From contig JAUYRN010000031.1 in assembly GCA_030696775.1 (NCBI GenBank), forward strand, positions 365,183 through 429,182: DNA of 64,000 nt, given 5' to 3'. Under the pieces are notes generated by a model. It ran no database searches and was not told the origin of the DNA. It worked only from the letters and a program-made list of their open reading frames with translations. A program made the position numbers and the translations under genes. Positions 55,417 to 64,000 of this stretch are shown here, one piece after another. This stretch comes from Sulfuricurvum sp. Lineage in GTDB: Bacteria > Campylobacterota > Campylobacteria > Campylobacterales > Sulfurimonadaceae. How positions within the stretch are numbered: the first letter of the stretch is position 1; each line of letters begins with the position of its first letter.

Positions 55417-56123
55417 AAAGAGCTCTTTTATTAGCCGCAGGTTTAGGGACAAGACTTCGACCCATAACGGATACAATCCAAAAATGTCTTGTCCCCATAA
55501 ACGGGAAACCGTTGATAGAGTATTGGCTGGATACCCTTTCTAAAGCCGGTATCGAAGAGTTTTTAATCAACACACACTATTTTGCCGAACAGATGAAAGA
55601 ATACGTTGAAAATTCTAAATACAAAGACAATATAGTTCTAGTGCATGAAGATGAACTTCTCTTGACAGGCGGTACAATCCTTGCCAATAAAAGTTTTTTT
55701 CAAAATGAACCTTTTTTGGTAGTCCATGCCGACAATCTTTGCTTATGCGATTTTACGCTGTTTATTGAAAAGCATAAAAACAGACCGAAACACTGTGATA
55801 TTACGATGATGACATTTGAAACGGATATGCCAAAGAACTGTGGAATCGTTGATTTGGACAAGAACGGTGTCGTTGTCGGTTTCTATGAAAAAGTGGCTAA
55901 TCCGCCTTCCAATTTAGCCAATGGCGCCGTTTATATCTTTGAACCTTCTGTTATTGAGTATATAGAAAGTTATCATAAAAAAATTGTGGATCTAAGCACT
56001 GAAGTATTACCCCATTACCTAAACAAAATGTATACATTTCAAAATAGTGTGTATCACAGAGATATTGGAACAATCCAAAGCTATGCTTTGGCTCAAATAG
56101 AAATTCTCAACCTCCATGTTTGA
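55413..56123 (+). CDS. Sugar-1-phosphate nucleotidyltransferase
   Basis: A 236-residue NTP transferase with the pyrophosphorylase motif LAAGLGTRLRPIT (8-20), VPINGKPLIEYWLD, VVHADNLCL and GFYEKVANPP. Close types are mannose-1-phosphate guanylyltransferase-like enzymes, including heptose-1-phosphate guanylyltransferases (HddC). It presumably makes the nucleotide sugar of the cassette. This would be a second nucleotidyltransferase beside the domain in the previous gene. Confidence 0.87.
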   Translation: MKRALLLAAGLGTRLRPITDTIQKCLVPINGKPLIEYWLDTLSKAGIEEFLINTHYFAEQMKEYVENSKYKDNIVLVHEDELLLTGGTILANKSFFQNEPFLVVHADNLCLCDFTLFIEKHKNRPKHCDITMMTFETDMPKNCGIVDLDKNGVVVGFYEKVANPPSNLANGAVYIFEPSVIEYIESYHKKIVDLSTEVLPHYLNKMYTFQNSVYHRDIGTIQSYALAQIEILNLHV

Positions 56124-57504
56124 CAATAGATACCATCTTTTCTATAAAGCCTTGATAGGACATATCTTGACTGATTTTGAAGGGATCTTCGCTAGGAACA
56201 CTCTGTAAAGAGGCTTTCAGCTCTTTTGGATTTTTAAAAATAAGACTATTGTTGTGATGATGGAATGCTTCTGAATTTAAAATATCTTCATAAATAACAG
56301 GGATACATCCACAGTAACTTGCTTCAAAAACTCGTTGTTGATAATAAAATTGCGAATGGCATGCGAGTGAATATTTAGAACCATAAAGAACTTTTGCAAT
56401 CTCCTCACCATACGTCAAAACCCCTTTATAATAGGGGGCGATTTCGGGAATATTTTCCCATCCATACCCATAAACTTCAACGGGAATATCAGAATGCAAA
56501 CACATCCACTTTACAACCTCACAACGGACAACGGCTGGATAAATATGCATATCTATATGTTCTTGGCGTCTTATTGATGATGCATGTTTTTGATAGAAAT
56601 TCGATAATAAAGCAGGCGTTATTGGCATGGTATTAAACATTTCAGCAAGTTCTTGAATAAAATCACACTCTTTATACTCAATGGTCGGGCTGACTACTTC
56701 AAAGTAATTTTGACCAATAAAAACAATTTTTTCCTGCCGTTTGATTACAACATCGAGGTTATACTGTTGATAATCAATAGAAAAAGGCTGATAAAAGGTT
56801 TTGGAATCAGGAATATTTTTTTTAATCAAAGCATCTTTTAAAGGCTCTATCAAATAAAAGAAATAATCTCTTTCTCTAGCATTCAAAGTAGTTGAATCAT
56901 ATAAAATGAGTGTCGGATCTTGAAACCAAATAAAATTATAGGTCTCATCCGAAATTTGAAGATTGTGCAGTCTGTTGATCGTGAGACACAGATGCGGTAA
57001 AAAAGAAGCCATATTTTTTGCTCGCCTGTAATCGGTCAAATCTTCCATAGTATCATTCATATCAAAAAACACTTGATACCCTAATGCACGAAACGTATTT
57101 GCAACATTTTCAGATGCATGTCTTACGACTTTTGCATAATATTCAACAGCAATGTAAACACGCAAGGGCTCTGAAAAATCCAAAGGTGTCGTTTTTAGTG
57201 TAGTTAAAAACTCTTGATGCTGCTGTATTTTACGTGTGTTTAAAGCTTCTAGTGTTTCTATAAAAATTTTCTCACAGCTACTGTTTTCACAATCAATAGA
57301 TGTTGGCCATCTTGTATCCATCGTAAGCAATAGCTCCATTTGTTCCCATGGGAGATGGATTAAATTTTTTGGACCATCAGCAATCACTGAACCATCATAA
57401 TAACAAAGTTGAAGATTTCCATAGGGTCCAAATTTATTTTCCTTGAGAGCCACGATTAAAGCTTTATTTTTATCCATAAAATAAGTATCTTCAATAGTCT
57501 TCAT
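56107..57504 (-). CDS. Glycosyltransferase-like protein (CgeB/GT-B type)
   Basis: The 465-residue protein has a GT-B-like C-terminal half: YGYGWENIP, YYKGVLTYGEEIAKVLYGSKYSLACHSQ and VFEASYCGCIPVIYED, the last two as in the glycosyltransferase family 1-like (PF13524) domain. The N-terminal half is unfamiliar. It probably transfers a sugar to flagellin or a surface glycan. It converges with the preceding nucleotidyltransferase, overlapping by 17 bases, and diverges from pseG. Confidence 0.75.
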   Translation of the reverse strand: MKTIEDTYFMDKNKALIVALKENKFGPYGNLQLCYYDGSVIADGPKNLIHLPWEQMELLLTMDTRWPTSIDCENSSCEKIFIETLEALNTRKIQQHQEFLTTLKTTPLDFSEPLRVYIAVEYYAKVVRHASENVANTFRALGYQVFFDMNDTMEDLTDYRRAKNMASFLPHLCLTINRLHNLQISDETYNFIWFQDPTLILYDSTTLNARERDYFFYLIEPLKDALIKKNIPDSKTFYQPFSIDYQQYNLDVVIKRQEKIVFIGQNYFEVVSPTIEYKECDFIQELAEMFNTMPITPALLSNFYQKHASSIRRQEHIDMHIYPAVVRCEVVKWMCLHSDIPVEVYGYGWENIPEIAPYYKGVLTYGEEIAKVLYGSKYSLACHSQFYYQQRVFEASYCGCIPVIYEDILNSEAFHHHNNSLIFKNPKELKASLQSVPSEDPFKISQDMSYQGFIEKMVSIVKHGG

Positions 57505-57537
57505 CTGCCCTCATATCTTTAGAGATTAATATTTGCC

Positions 57538-57545
57538 ATTATAAT
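57538..57545. promoter_or_regulatory. Overlapping divergent -10 boxes (glycosyltransferase / pseG)
   Basis: ATTATAAT contains TATAAT on the minus strand (57538-57543) toward the glycosyltransferase at 57504 and TATAAT on the plus strand (57540-57545) toward pseG at 57609. Four of the six bases are shared. Confidence 0.5.
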
Positions 57546-57608
57546 AGCCTAATTTGCACATGGGAGGAACAAAATACGATATGATTAAGAAAAAATAACC
57601 CTTTATAT

Positions 57609-58565
57609 ATGATGAGAGAGAGCCTCCAATTGAAACCTCCAAAAATAGCATTTTATACTGAAGCAGGTTCACATAGGGGAATGGGCCATCTGATACGATG
57701 TTATTCATTGTATGAGGAATTTAAGCGGTATGGGATAATCGGATCTTTTTTTTTGGATAGCGATATTGATTTTAGTTACAAATTTAGCGATTTACACCCT
57801 TTTATCTGGGATGAATTTCATATAGACGATACCTATGACATTGTTTTTATCGACAGCTATGAAGCCTCTATCGATATTTATAATACTATTGCAAAGAGTG
57901 CGCGCGTGCCTGTATTTATCGATGATTATGGTCGATTAGAATATCCCAAGGGGGTTATTATCAACTTTGCTCCGGATGCGCAGGAGCTGTTCTTTCGCGA
58001 TAAAAATCCAAAAAATTTATATCTACTTGGAGTGGATTATATTCCCCTCAGAAGAGAAATTTTAACTGTCCATCCAACAAAACAGCCTCAAATTTTTATC
58101 ATGCTGGGTGGAAACGACATCTTTAACGTATCGCAAATGATACTTGAGGCATTGCAAGATATAGATCTCAAAAAAGTGGTGGTTGTCAATAATGCAAACA
58201 CAGCCGAAACGTTACGCACATATGAGAATGTAACCGTTTTGCACAAACCCTCCGATGAGGAGCTTATTTTTGAGATGGCTCGAAGCTCTTTAGCCATTTC
58301 AACGGCAAGTATGACGGTATATGAACTTGCTTATTTCACAATACCGACGATCATCGTTGCTTTGAGCGAGAATCAAAAAATAGGCTCTTTACAACTTTTA
58401 AACCATCATTTAGCCTCCTATCTTATCGATGTTACAGATGAGCATTGGATCACGGATCTTCATAAATACGTGGCATCCTTAAGCTCAGAAAATATCCATC
58501 CGACTATCGATGGCAAAGGGAGAGAAAGAATCGTGGAATTCATTATAGGAATGGTAAAAAAATGA
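57609..58565 (+). CDS. pseG: PseG-like UDP-sugar hydrolase
   Basis: GT-B fold hydrolase that releases UDP from UDP-2,4-diacetamido-trideoxy-altropyranose in pseudaminic acid synthesis. 318 residues, with the Gly-rich SHRGMGHLIRCYSL motif (GxGHxxR), IDDYGRLEY and a C-terminal nucleotide-binding segment STASMTVYELAYFTIPTIIVALSENQ. The N-terminus is uncertain: a TTG seven codons in (LKPPKIAFY) has a better fit to the family. It is separated from pseBCFI by the other cassette. It overlaps the next gene by 4 bases. Confidence 0.82.
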   Translation: MMRESLQLKPPKIAFYTEAGSHRGMGHLIRCYSLYEEFKRYGIIGSFFLDSDIDFSYKFSDLHPFIWDEFHIDDTYDIVFIDSYEASIDIYNTIAKSARVPVFIDDYGRLEYPKGVIINFAPDAQELFFRDKNPKNLYLLGVDYIPLRREILTVHPTKQPQIFIMLGGNDIFNVSQMILEALQDIDLKKVVVVNNANTAETLRTYENVTVLHKPSDEELIFEMARSSLAISTASMTVYELAYFTIPTIIVALSENQKIGSLQLLNHHLASYLIDVTDEHWITDLHKYVASLSSENIHPTIDGKGRERIVEFIIGMVKK

Positions 58566-59722
58566 AAAAAATTCTTTTGCTTGGCGGAAGTCATAGGGAT
58601 ATACCGCTGATTAAAGCTTCTCAAGAGTTAGGCTATTATGTTATAACTTTGGGAGATAGAGACTATTACTTAGGGCACCAATACTCGGATAAATCGTATA
58701 AAATAAACTTTAATGATTTAGAAAAAGTCAAAAAAATCGCCCTCGATGAGCAAATAGACTATCTATTGCCCGGCTGCGGTGAAGAATCATATCTTAAGAC
58801 GGTTCAGCTCTCACATGAGTTAAATATAGGAAATTTTGACACGCTTGAAACGGCAAAACTAATTCACAATAAATGGAAATTTAAAGATTTTTGCCTAAAA
58901 AACACTATTTCTACCCCCAACGGTATTTTTTATAAAGATCAAAACGACTTAAAAAATTTACACTTTCCCATTGTTGTCAAACCAACCAATCTATCAGGCG
59001 GGAGAGGGGTTGAGATTGTCAATGATACCAATGAACTGCAAAAATCTCTCACCAACGCACAAAAATTTAGCGATGAGATTTTTCTTGAAGAATTTATCGA
59101 CGGAAAACTGATCGCCTATTCTATTTTTATAAAAAATCAGAAAATCATTTATGGATTTGTCGGCGAAGATAAAACCTATCTCAATCCATATCTTATAGCA
59201 TCGGCGTATCCAACCGATATAGAGGATGTGGTTCTAAATAAACTCAAAGAAGATATAGAAAAATTAGCGCACCTGCTGCATCTCGTCGATGGCATGTTTC
59301 ATTTGCAAATTTTAATCAAAGATCAAAAACCCTATATTATCGATGTTACACGAAGAATTCCGGGAGATTTATATCCTTATTTGATAGAGTATTGCGATGA
59401 CATTGAGTATTCAAAAGCAGTTGTAAATGCGTATACAACCGGAATAATCACAAATGAATTTGATCCTAAATCCCAAAAACAATCGTTTGTCATACGCCAC
59501 TGTGTCATGCCATCAATCAATGGCATTTACAAAGAGATACACATAGACGAGAGCTTACGAAACAGTATAATCTATACTTTTGATTTGATGGAAAAAGGGT
59601 CTATCGTAACCGATTTCTTGCATACGCAACTGGCAATCATTTTTATAAAATTAGATTATGCCGATACTAGTGTTTTAGAAAACATTAATAGTATCATCAA
59701 ACCGGTGATAGATAAATTATGA
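58562..59722 (+). CDS. ATP-grasp ligase
   Basis: A 386-residue ATP-grasp enzyme. The N-terminal preATP-grasp domain is KKILLLGGSHRDIPLIKAS; ATP binding is at IVVKPTNLSGGRGVEIV and FLEEFIDGKLIAYSIF; metal ligands are in YIIDVTRRIPGD. Such enzymes form amide bonds between a carboxylate and an amine, or similar. Its coupling to pseG (ATGA overlap) suggests that it modifies a nonulosonic acid or its precursor with an amino acid or other acyl group, but that is inference. Confidence 0.82.
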   Translation: MKKILLLGGSHRDIPLIKASQELGYYVITLGDRDYYLGHQYSDKSYKINFNDLEKVKKIALDEQIDYLLPGCGEESYLKTVQLSHELNIGNFDTLETAKLIHNKWKFKDFCLKNTISTPNGIFYKDQNDLKNLHFPIVVKPTNLSGGRGVEIVNDTNELQKSLTNAQKFSDEIFLEEFIDGKLIAYSIFIKNQKIIYGFVGEDKTYLNPYLIASAYPTDIEDVVLNKLKEDIEKLAHLLHLVDGMFHLQILIKDQKPYIIDVTRRIPGDLYPYLIEYCDDIEYSKAVVNAYTTGIITNEFDPKSQKQSFVIRHCVMPSINGIYKEIHIDESLRNSIIYTFDLMEKGSIVTDFLHTQLAIIFIKLDYADTSVLENINSIIKPVIDKL

Positions 59723-59741
59723 AAAAAGTAGGAAATAAACT

Positions 59742-60794
59742 TTGGAAAAAATAGCCATTTACGGTGCAGGGCAATATGGACAAATTTTTTATGCCGCATT
59801 AAGTAATACAGGAGTTGAAATTGACTTTTTTATCGATACTGACCCCTCTAAAACTGAACTTTATTCAAAACCCGTTTACCGTATTGAAAAAATTCCTCTT
59901 GAAACGACCATCTATATCTCTGTGCTAAATCTTTCGGATCGAATCAAAGAAGAACTCACCTTACTTGGGTATCAAAACATTTGCACCTTTATCGAAACAC
60001 TCAAGCAATTTCCAACCATCATGAATGAAGTATCAAAACGTAATTTTTTGTGGATGCGCTCCAATCCACTCGATATGATTGATACCGATAAAATCCATCA
60101 ATTTCGCGAATTACTCTCTGATAACAAAAGCCTCCACACCCTCGATCAAATCACTGCTTTTCGAAATACCTATGATATGAACTACTATCCCTATCCTGAT
60201 GGTGAGAAAGAATATTTTCCTTCCGATGTCCCCATATTGGACAATCTTACCTCAGTACGGTTTATCGACTGCGGTGCCTATATCGGTGACACAGTTGCCG
60301 ATCTTATGAAGACCAACAAATCCATCGAGTCTGTTGTCTCTTTTGAACCCGACAAACAAAACTTTCAAAAACTTCTCTCTGAAACGAAAAAACATCAAGG
60401 GCAATTCATTACCCTAAATGCAGGAGTATGGTCAACAAACACTCTTGTAAATTTTAGTAATGATAACTCAAGTTTCAGTAAAATTGGGGAAGATGGGAGC
60501 TTTATTCCCGTCATGGCATTGGATCAAACCGTTTTTTCTGCTCGACCAAACTACATCAAAATGGATATAGAAGGGGCTGAGCAAGAAGCATTAAAAGGGT
60601 CTCGTGAAATCATACAAACGTATTCACCCCATTTAGCTATTTGTCTTTATCATCGCCCCCAAGATTTTTGGGAAATACCCCTGATGATTCACGAAATGAA
60701 TCCTCATTATTCTATGTATCTGCGAGTACATGAACACATGGGGCTAAGCACCGTCTTATACTGTATTCCAAAATCAGGAGTCTTAAATGACTAA
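59742..60794 (+). CDS. FkbM-type methyltransferase with N-terminal Rossmann domain
   Basis: In this 350-residue protein residues 1-90 form a small nucleotide-binding-like domain (IAIYGAGQYGQIFYAAL, VEIDFFIDTDPSK). Residues about 160-345 form an FkbM methyltransferase with the SAM motif FIDCGAYIGDTVADL, SFEPDKQNF and YIKMDIEGAEQEALKG. It probably O-methylates a sugar. The start is TTG with a GGA site. It overlaps the next gene by 8 bases. Confidence 0.83.
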   Translation: MEKIAIYGAGQYGQIFYAALSNTGVEIDFFIDTDPSKTELYSKPVYRIEKIPLETTIYISVLNLSDRIKEELTLLGYQNICTFIETLKQFPTIMNEVSKRNFLWMRSNPLDMIDTDKIHQFRELLSDNKSLHTLDQITAFRNTYDMNYYPYPDGEKEYFPSDVPILDNLTSVRFIDCGAYIGDTVADLMKTNKSIESVVSFEPDKQNFQKLLSETKKHQGQFITLNAGVWSTNTLVNFSNDNSSFSKIGEDGSFIPVMALDQTVFSARPNYIKMDIEGAEQEALKGSREIIQTYSPHLAICLYHRPQDFWEIPLMIHEMNPHYSMYLRVHEHMGLSTVLYCIPKSGVLND

Positions 60795-61899
60795 ACGCCC
60801 TCTAAGACTCGGATTCATCGGTGGCGGATTGGGTTCGATTGCAGGAAATACTCACTATGCCGCAGCGACAATGGATGGACTTTATCAATTACACACAGGT
60901 GCATTTAGCACACATCCCATAACCAATCAAGAGACCGCTGACCTATGGCATATCGATCCTTCCTACGACTCATGGATGACCATGATCGATAAAGAGAGTG
61001 AAAATATTGATGCGTGTGTTATTCTAACACCGACACCTACCCATGCGCCCATTGTAAAAGAACTTCTGACACGAAAAATTCCTATTATCTGTGAAAAAGC
61101 TTTTGTTGCTTCTCTCGCAGAAGTCGATGAGCTCAAAGCGCTCTATAACCCCTCTGAGCATTTTATGTCGGTTACCTATAACTATACCGGCTATCCTCTT
61201 ATTCGAGAGCTGAGAGAGCGTATATTGAACAATGAACTAGGAGAAATCATCAACATTCGCCTCGAAATGCCTCAAGAGAGCTTTTTACGTCCGCCAGTGA
61301 GCCAAAAATACCCTCAGGCTTGGCGCTTAAAAGATGATTATATCCCAACAATTTGTTTGGATTTAGGGGTTCATATCCAACACATGGCATCGTTTTTAAC
61401 GGGGATGGATCCCAACAAGGTGATGGGGAAGATGGATACCTTCTCTCATTATGGGGTTGTCGATAATGTCGATGTATTTATGGGATACCCATCGGGAGCA
61501 ACGGGTCAACTATGGATGAGCAAAACTGCACTTGGGCATCGAAACGGACTTGCAGTTCATATCTACGGAACAAAAGCCTCCGCCCATTGGATACAAACGC
61601 AACCTGAACAACTCCAGCTTCATTACTCCAATGGTGAAAAAAAGATCGTTGAAAGGGGAGGAGATACATTGCTGTGCGGACAAAAAAGATACAATCGGAT
61701 GACACCAGGACACCCTGCCGGCTTCATTGAGGCATTTGCAAATCTCTATGTGGATATTGCTGAAGATTTCCAAAATTTCCAAACCAATACCAAAATAAAA
61801 GGTCCCTATACGTTCGGCATAGAAGAAGCGCATAAAGGGCTGCATCTCTTCCATAAAGTCAAAGAATCTCACGAGACACAACAATGGGTAAATCTCTAA
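60787..61899 (+). CDS. Gfo/Idh/MocA family oxidoreductase
   Basis: A 370-residue NAD(P)-dependent sugar oxidoreductase with the N-terminal motif LGFIGGGLGSIAGNTHYAA, the ILTPTPTHAPI strand, the catalytic-region CEKAFV and CLDLGVHIQH with the conserved Asp/His. Relatives act on nucleotide sugars or inositols; related genes occur in flagellin glycosylation islands of Campylobacter. Substrate unknown. The stop lies 3 bases from the convergent Maf gene. Confidence 0.87.
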   Translation: MTKRPLRLGFIGGGLGSIAGNTHYAAATMDGLYQLHTGAFSTHPITNQETADLWHIDPSYDSWMTMIDKESENIDACVILTPTPTHAPIVKELLTRKIPIICEKAFVASLAEVDELKALYNPSEHFMSVTYNYTGYPLIRELRERILNNELGEIINIRLEMPQESFLRPPVSQKYPQAWRLKDDYIPTICLDLGVHIQHMASFLTGMDPNKVMGKMDTFSHYGVVDNVDVFMGYPSGATGQLWMSKTALGHRNGLAVHIYGTKASAHWIQTQPEQLQLHYSNGEKKIVERGGDTLLCGQKRYNRMTPGHPAGFIEAFANLYVDIAEDFQNFQTNTKIKGPYTFGIEEAHKGLHLFHKVKESHETQQWVNL

Positions 61900-61902
61900 A
61901 GT

Positions 61903-63789
61903 TTACTCGTAGCTGATTTCTTCTGTAACTTTGAGAATGGCTTCCATCCCTCCTGCAAGAGAAAAAAGCCAATATCGGTGGGCATAAAGCCATTCAATTT
62001 TTTTAGCGTTTTTTTCTTCATCATTATGCGTTTTTCGAACTTGTATTTTTGCGATTTCAAATTCTTGAAACATAATATACGATTTTAAAAAATCATATAT
62101 CGTGGCTCTAAAAATACCTTCTGAATACAATTTTTTTACCTCTTCCAACTCAGCTATTAACTGATCCGCTGTTGTAAAATCAATCTCTTCCAGTCTTTTT
62201 TCTTTATTAAATGTTTCAATTTTTTCTAAATACGCAACAATTTTTAAAAATAAATCCTTAATAATTTCATTTTTTTCTTCAATATAGCGTTTCATTTGAT
62301 CAAATTTATCGCGATAATTTTTTTCTCCCTGCTTACTCTCTTTGACGGTGGGTTTTTTCAAAAGGATACGTTTCTTTTTTGTTTTATTTGGCAAAACATA
62401 CTGATTAGTAAAATCTGTAAATGAAATCTCTTTTGTCCCTTTTATACGAGCACCACCTTCAGTACAGTTAAAGGTTTCTAAAGAGGAACTACCCCTAGTA
62501 AGATCTTGCTCAAAATAGGTTAAGAAGGCTTCCCAAATAGGAGTGCTTTTCACCTTCCCCTCACCGCCATAGGCATCTAGCCATACTGTATCAATATCAG
62601 CAGGAACATTTTCAAGCCCAAAAACGTGATCTGAAGCATGTGTAGCCCCATCACTTCCGTATGCTAAATCTTGTCCGATAAAAGCACATTGTTTAAAATT
62701 GGTTAATAAAACAAACTCATACGCCATATTGGCAGCACTCATTCCAAATCCCATATATCCCCAAGCAGGGGTATTGAAATACGTTAAAAAGCTAAATGGG
62801 CGAATATTTATTTGAATGTTTTGACTTTGAATTGAATCGATTAACTCCTGATGAACGATTGAAGTAAAACAGAAAATAGGTTTTTTGTGATATTCAGCGG
62901 GTGTATCTTTGTAAAACTGTGAAGTTGCCTCAACTCGTTCAAGTGAAAAAACAATATCTGGAACGATATTATGGCGAGATAAAATTGGAAAACTTGCATC
63001 TGGACATAAAATCGTCACATAATCTTGAATCTCATACAATAATTTTAATTGCTTTGTTAATGAAGGACCTGTGGAGACAATCACAGCAATATCCGTATTA
63101 CTTCCTTTGGCTACCAACTCATCCAAAGTAGGTGTTTTCACTACTAACGGAATGTTCAGTAAATGATGTCTTAATCCTATCAGTGAATCCTCGGCACTGT
63201 TTCCCATCGTAAAAACTGAATGCTCAAAAGATCTAGTCAGGATTGAATTGATCTCTAACATCAAATCAGCGTAGTAATTGTAATAATTACAATGTATAAT
63301 TAATTCATACAATCTGACATATATTAGGATATTAATATCTTGCAAAAACCAATCGGCATTATCAAAAGTAAAAGTATTGGCATCTAAAAAAACAATTTTT
63401 TCATTTTTGATTTCTTCACTGAAGTCAATTAAACTTAATACTATATTTAGTAATTCTAGTTCTGGTTCAAAAATAAATATTTTTTTAAGATTAATAAATT
63501 CAGAAAGGATAATTTTATATAGCAATCCATTACCAACCCCAAAAAAATAAAAATAAGGATATTCACTTTTTTCTTCAAGACTTTGAAGTTTTTCAAAAAG
63601 ATCCTGAGTGGGCTGAGAAGGATACAGAGGCTCAAAGTCTCTTTCTTTGTCAAAAACATTAATTTCTTCATGGCTTTTCCCGATCACAACTTCATATTTA
63701 TTGTTGCTTTTCATCCCAACCAAAGTATTTGCTAATTTTAAATTAACCATCGCTAAAGCAACTAAGTTATTTTCATATATATTATCCAT
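61903..63789 (-). CDS. Motility accessory factor (Maf, DUF115)
   Basis: The 628-residue protein starts at MDNIYENNLVALAMVNL (AAGGG site; a longer TTG-start form is possible). The central DUF115 region includes GVGNGLLYKIILSEF, AVIVSTGPSLTKQLKLL and ILCPDASFPILSRHNIVPDIVFSLE. Maf proteins transfer pseudaminic or legionaminic acid to flagellin. It lies about 50 bases downstream of a flagellin gene on the same strand, the classical context. Coiled-coil segments lie near residues 470-560. Confidence 0.9.
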   Translation of the reverse strand: MDNIYENNLVALAMVNLKLANTLVGMKSNNKYEVVIGKSHEEINVFDKERDFEPLYPSQPTQDLFEKLQSLEEKSEYPYFYFFGVGNGLLYKIILSEFINLKKIFIFEPELELLNIVLSLIDFSEEIKNEKIVFLDANTFTFDNADWFLQDINILIYVRLYELIIHCNYYNYYADLMLEINSILTRSFEHSVFTMGNSAEDSLIGLRHHLLNIPLVVKTPTLDELVAKGSNTDIAVIVSTGPSLTKQLKLLYEIQDYVTILCPDASFPILSRHNIVPDIVFSLERVEATSQFYKDTPAEYHKKPIFCFTSIVHQELIDSIQSQNIQINIRPFSFLTYFNTPAWGYMGFGMSAANMAYEFVLLTNFKQCAFIGQDLAYGSDGATHASDHVFGLENVPADIDTVWLDAYGGEGKVKSTPIWEAFLTYFEQDLTRGSSSLETFNCTEGGARIKGTKEISFTDFTNQYVLPNKTKKKRILLKKPTVKESKQGEKNYRDKFDQMKRYIEEKNEIIKDLFLKIVAYLEKIETFNKEKRLEEIDFTTADQLIAELEEVKKLYSEGIFRATIYDFLKSYIMFQEFEIAKIQVRKTHNDEEKNAKKIEWLYAHRYWLFSLAGGMEAILKVTEEISYE

Positions 63790-63818
63790 CTTTACCCTTA
63801 TAATGTGCAATTCAAGAA

Positions 63819-63833
63819 CATTTTTGAAAAATG
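63819..63833 (-). terminator. Short hairpin between flagellin and maf
   Basis: CATTTTT-G-AAAAATG is a perfect AT-only palindrome except for its end pairs and lies 7 bases after the flagellin stop. It could partly end flagellin transcription and lower maf expression. The one-base loop makes a real hairpin less certain. Confidence 0.3.
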
Positions 63834-63840
63834 CCTAAAA

Positions 63841-63999
63841 CTATTGTAATAGCTTTAGTACATTTTGCTGAACTGCATTCGCTTGACTCATTGCATATGA
63901 ACCAGATTGTGCAAGAATATTGAATTTAGAGAAATTCGCAGATTCTGCTGCAAAGTCAACATCACGAATATTTGATTCTGCCGCTTTAACATTAACTTG
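63841..63999 (-). CDS. Flagellin, C-terminal end
   Basis: The last 52 residues of a flagellin enter from the right edge. They show the conserved D0 helix: [19 protein letters not shown], then [16 protein letters not shown] and the terminal VLKLLQ. These residues form the filament core and the export signal region. The rest of the gene is outside the window, so I cannot say which flagellin copy it is. Confidence 0.93.
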   Translation of the reverse strand, partial: QVNVKAAESNIRDVDFAAESANFSKFNILAQSGSYAMSQANAVQQNVLKLLQ

Positions 64000-64000
64000 C

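Overview
The window reads as chromosome of a Campylobacterota (Epsilonproteobacteria) bacterium, most likely a free-living Sulfuricurvum- or Sulfurimonas-like organism. Reasons: the order argS-tatA-gmk-ChePep-nuclease-like is the Helicobacter/Campylobacter order; there are tandem DUF2393 proteins, a DUF3373-type porin, a DUF115 motility accessory factor beside flagellin and a flagella-linked pseudaminic acid cluster; ribosomal protein L30 is missing from the S10/spc cluster. The genus is an inference.

Layout. 1-6.0 kb: end of an unknown gene, then argS, tatA, gmk, the chemotaxis protein ChePep, a degenerate phospholipase-D-like protein, fliR and a LolD-type ATPase. 6.2-8.2 kb: tsf and rpsB with a long leader. 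8.3-12.6 kb: porin, bcp, an aldehyde dehydrogenase and a truncated hemoglobin. 12.6-16.7 kb: a truncated exported-peptide gene, ilvE, an HflK/stomatin-like protein, hisIE and two DUF2393 proteins. 16.7-24.8 kb (mostly minus strand): YhcC-type radical SAM protein, purF, dapB, trxB, trxA, yraN, an orphan formate dehydrogenase alpha subunit and an SDR enzyme. 24.8-26.8 kb: CvfB-like protein, a small ORF, ppnP and a Sel1 protein. 26.9-37.5 kb: one long minus-strand S10-spc cluster from rpsJ to infA. 37.7-42.4 kb: AAA ATPase, outer membrane protein, rnhB, polysaccharide deacetylase, HDOD protein and the SRP RNA gene.

42.4-64 kb is a flagellum and surface-glycan region. fliD and pseB each have a sigma-54-like promoter. 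pseB, pseC, pseF, pseI and, further on, pseG make CMP-pseudaminic acid, the sugar normally placed on flagellin; pseH is not in the window. Between pseI and pseG lies an unusual cassette: a GmhA-like isomerase, two related radical SAM enzymes, a sugar epimerase, a split transketolase without its C-terminal domain, an unrecognised cysteine-containing protein, an HldE-like protein with its two domains in reverse order, and a sugar-1-phosphate nucleotidyltransferase. It looks like a route to an undescribed activated heptose or related sugar and is the best candidate here for a new system. A glycosyltransferase, an ATP-grasp ligase, an FkbM methyltransferase, a Gfo/Idh oxidoreductase, the Maf protein and the 3' end of a flagellin gene complete the region.

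A second notable signal is a family of at least five dispersed intergenic elements of about 70-100 bases, built from up to three hairpins whose paired bases change together between copies. One copy supplies the stop codon of the deacetylase and another truncates an exported-peptide gene. No tRNA, rRNA operon, CRISPR array, insertion sequence or prophage was seen.
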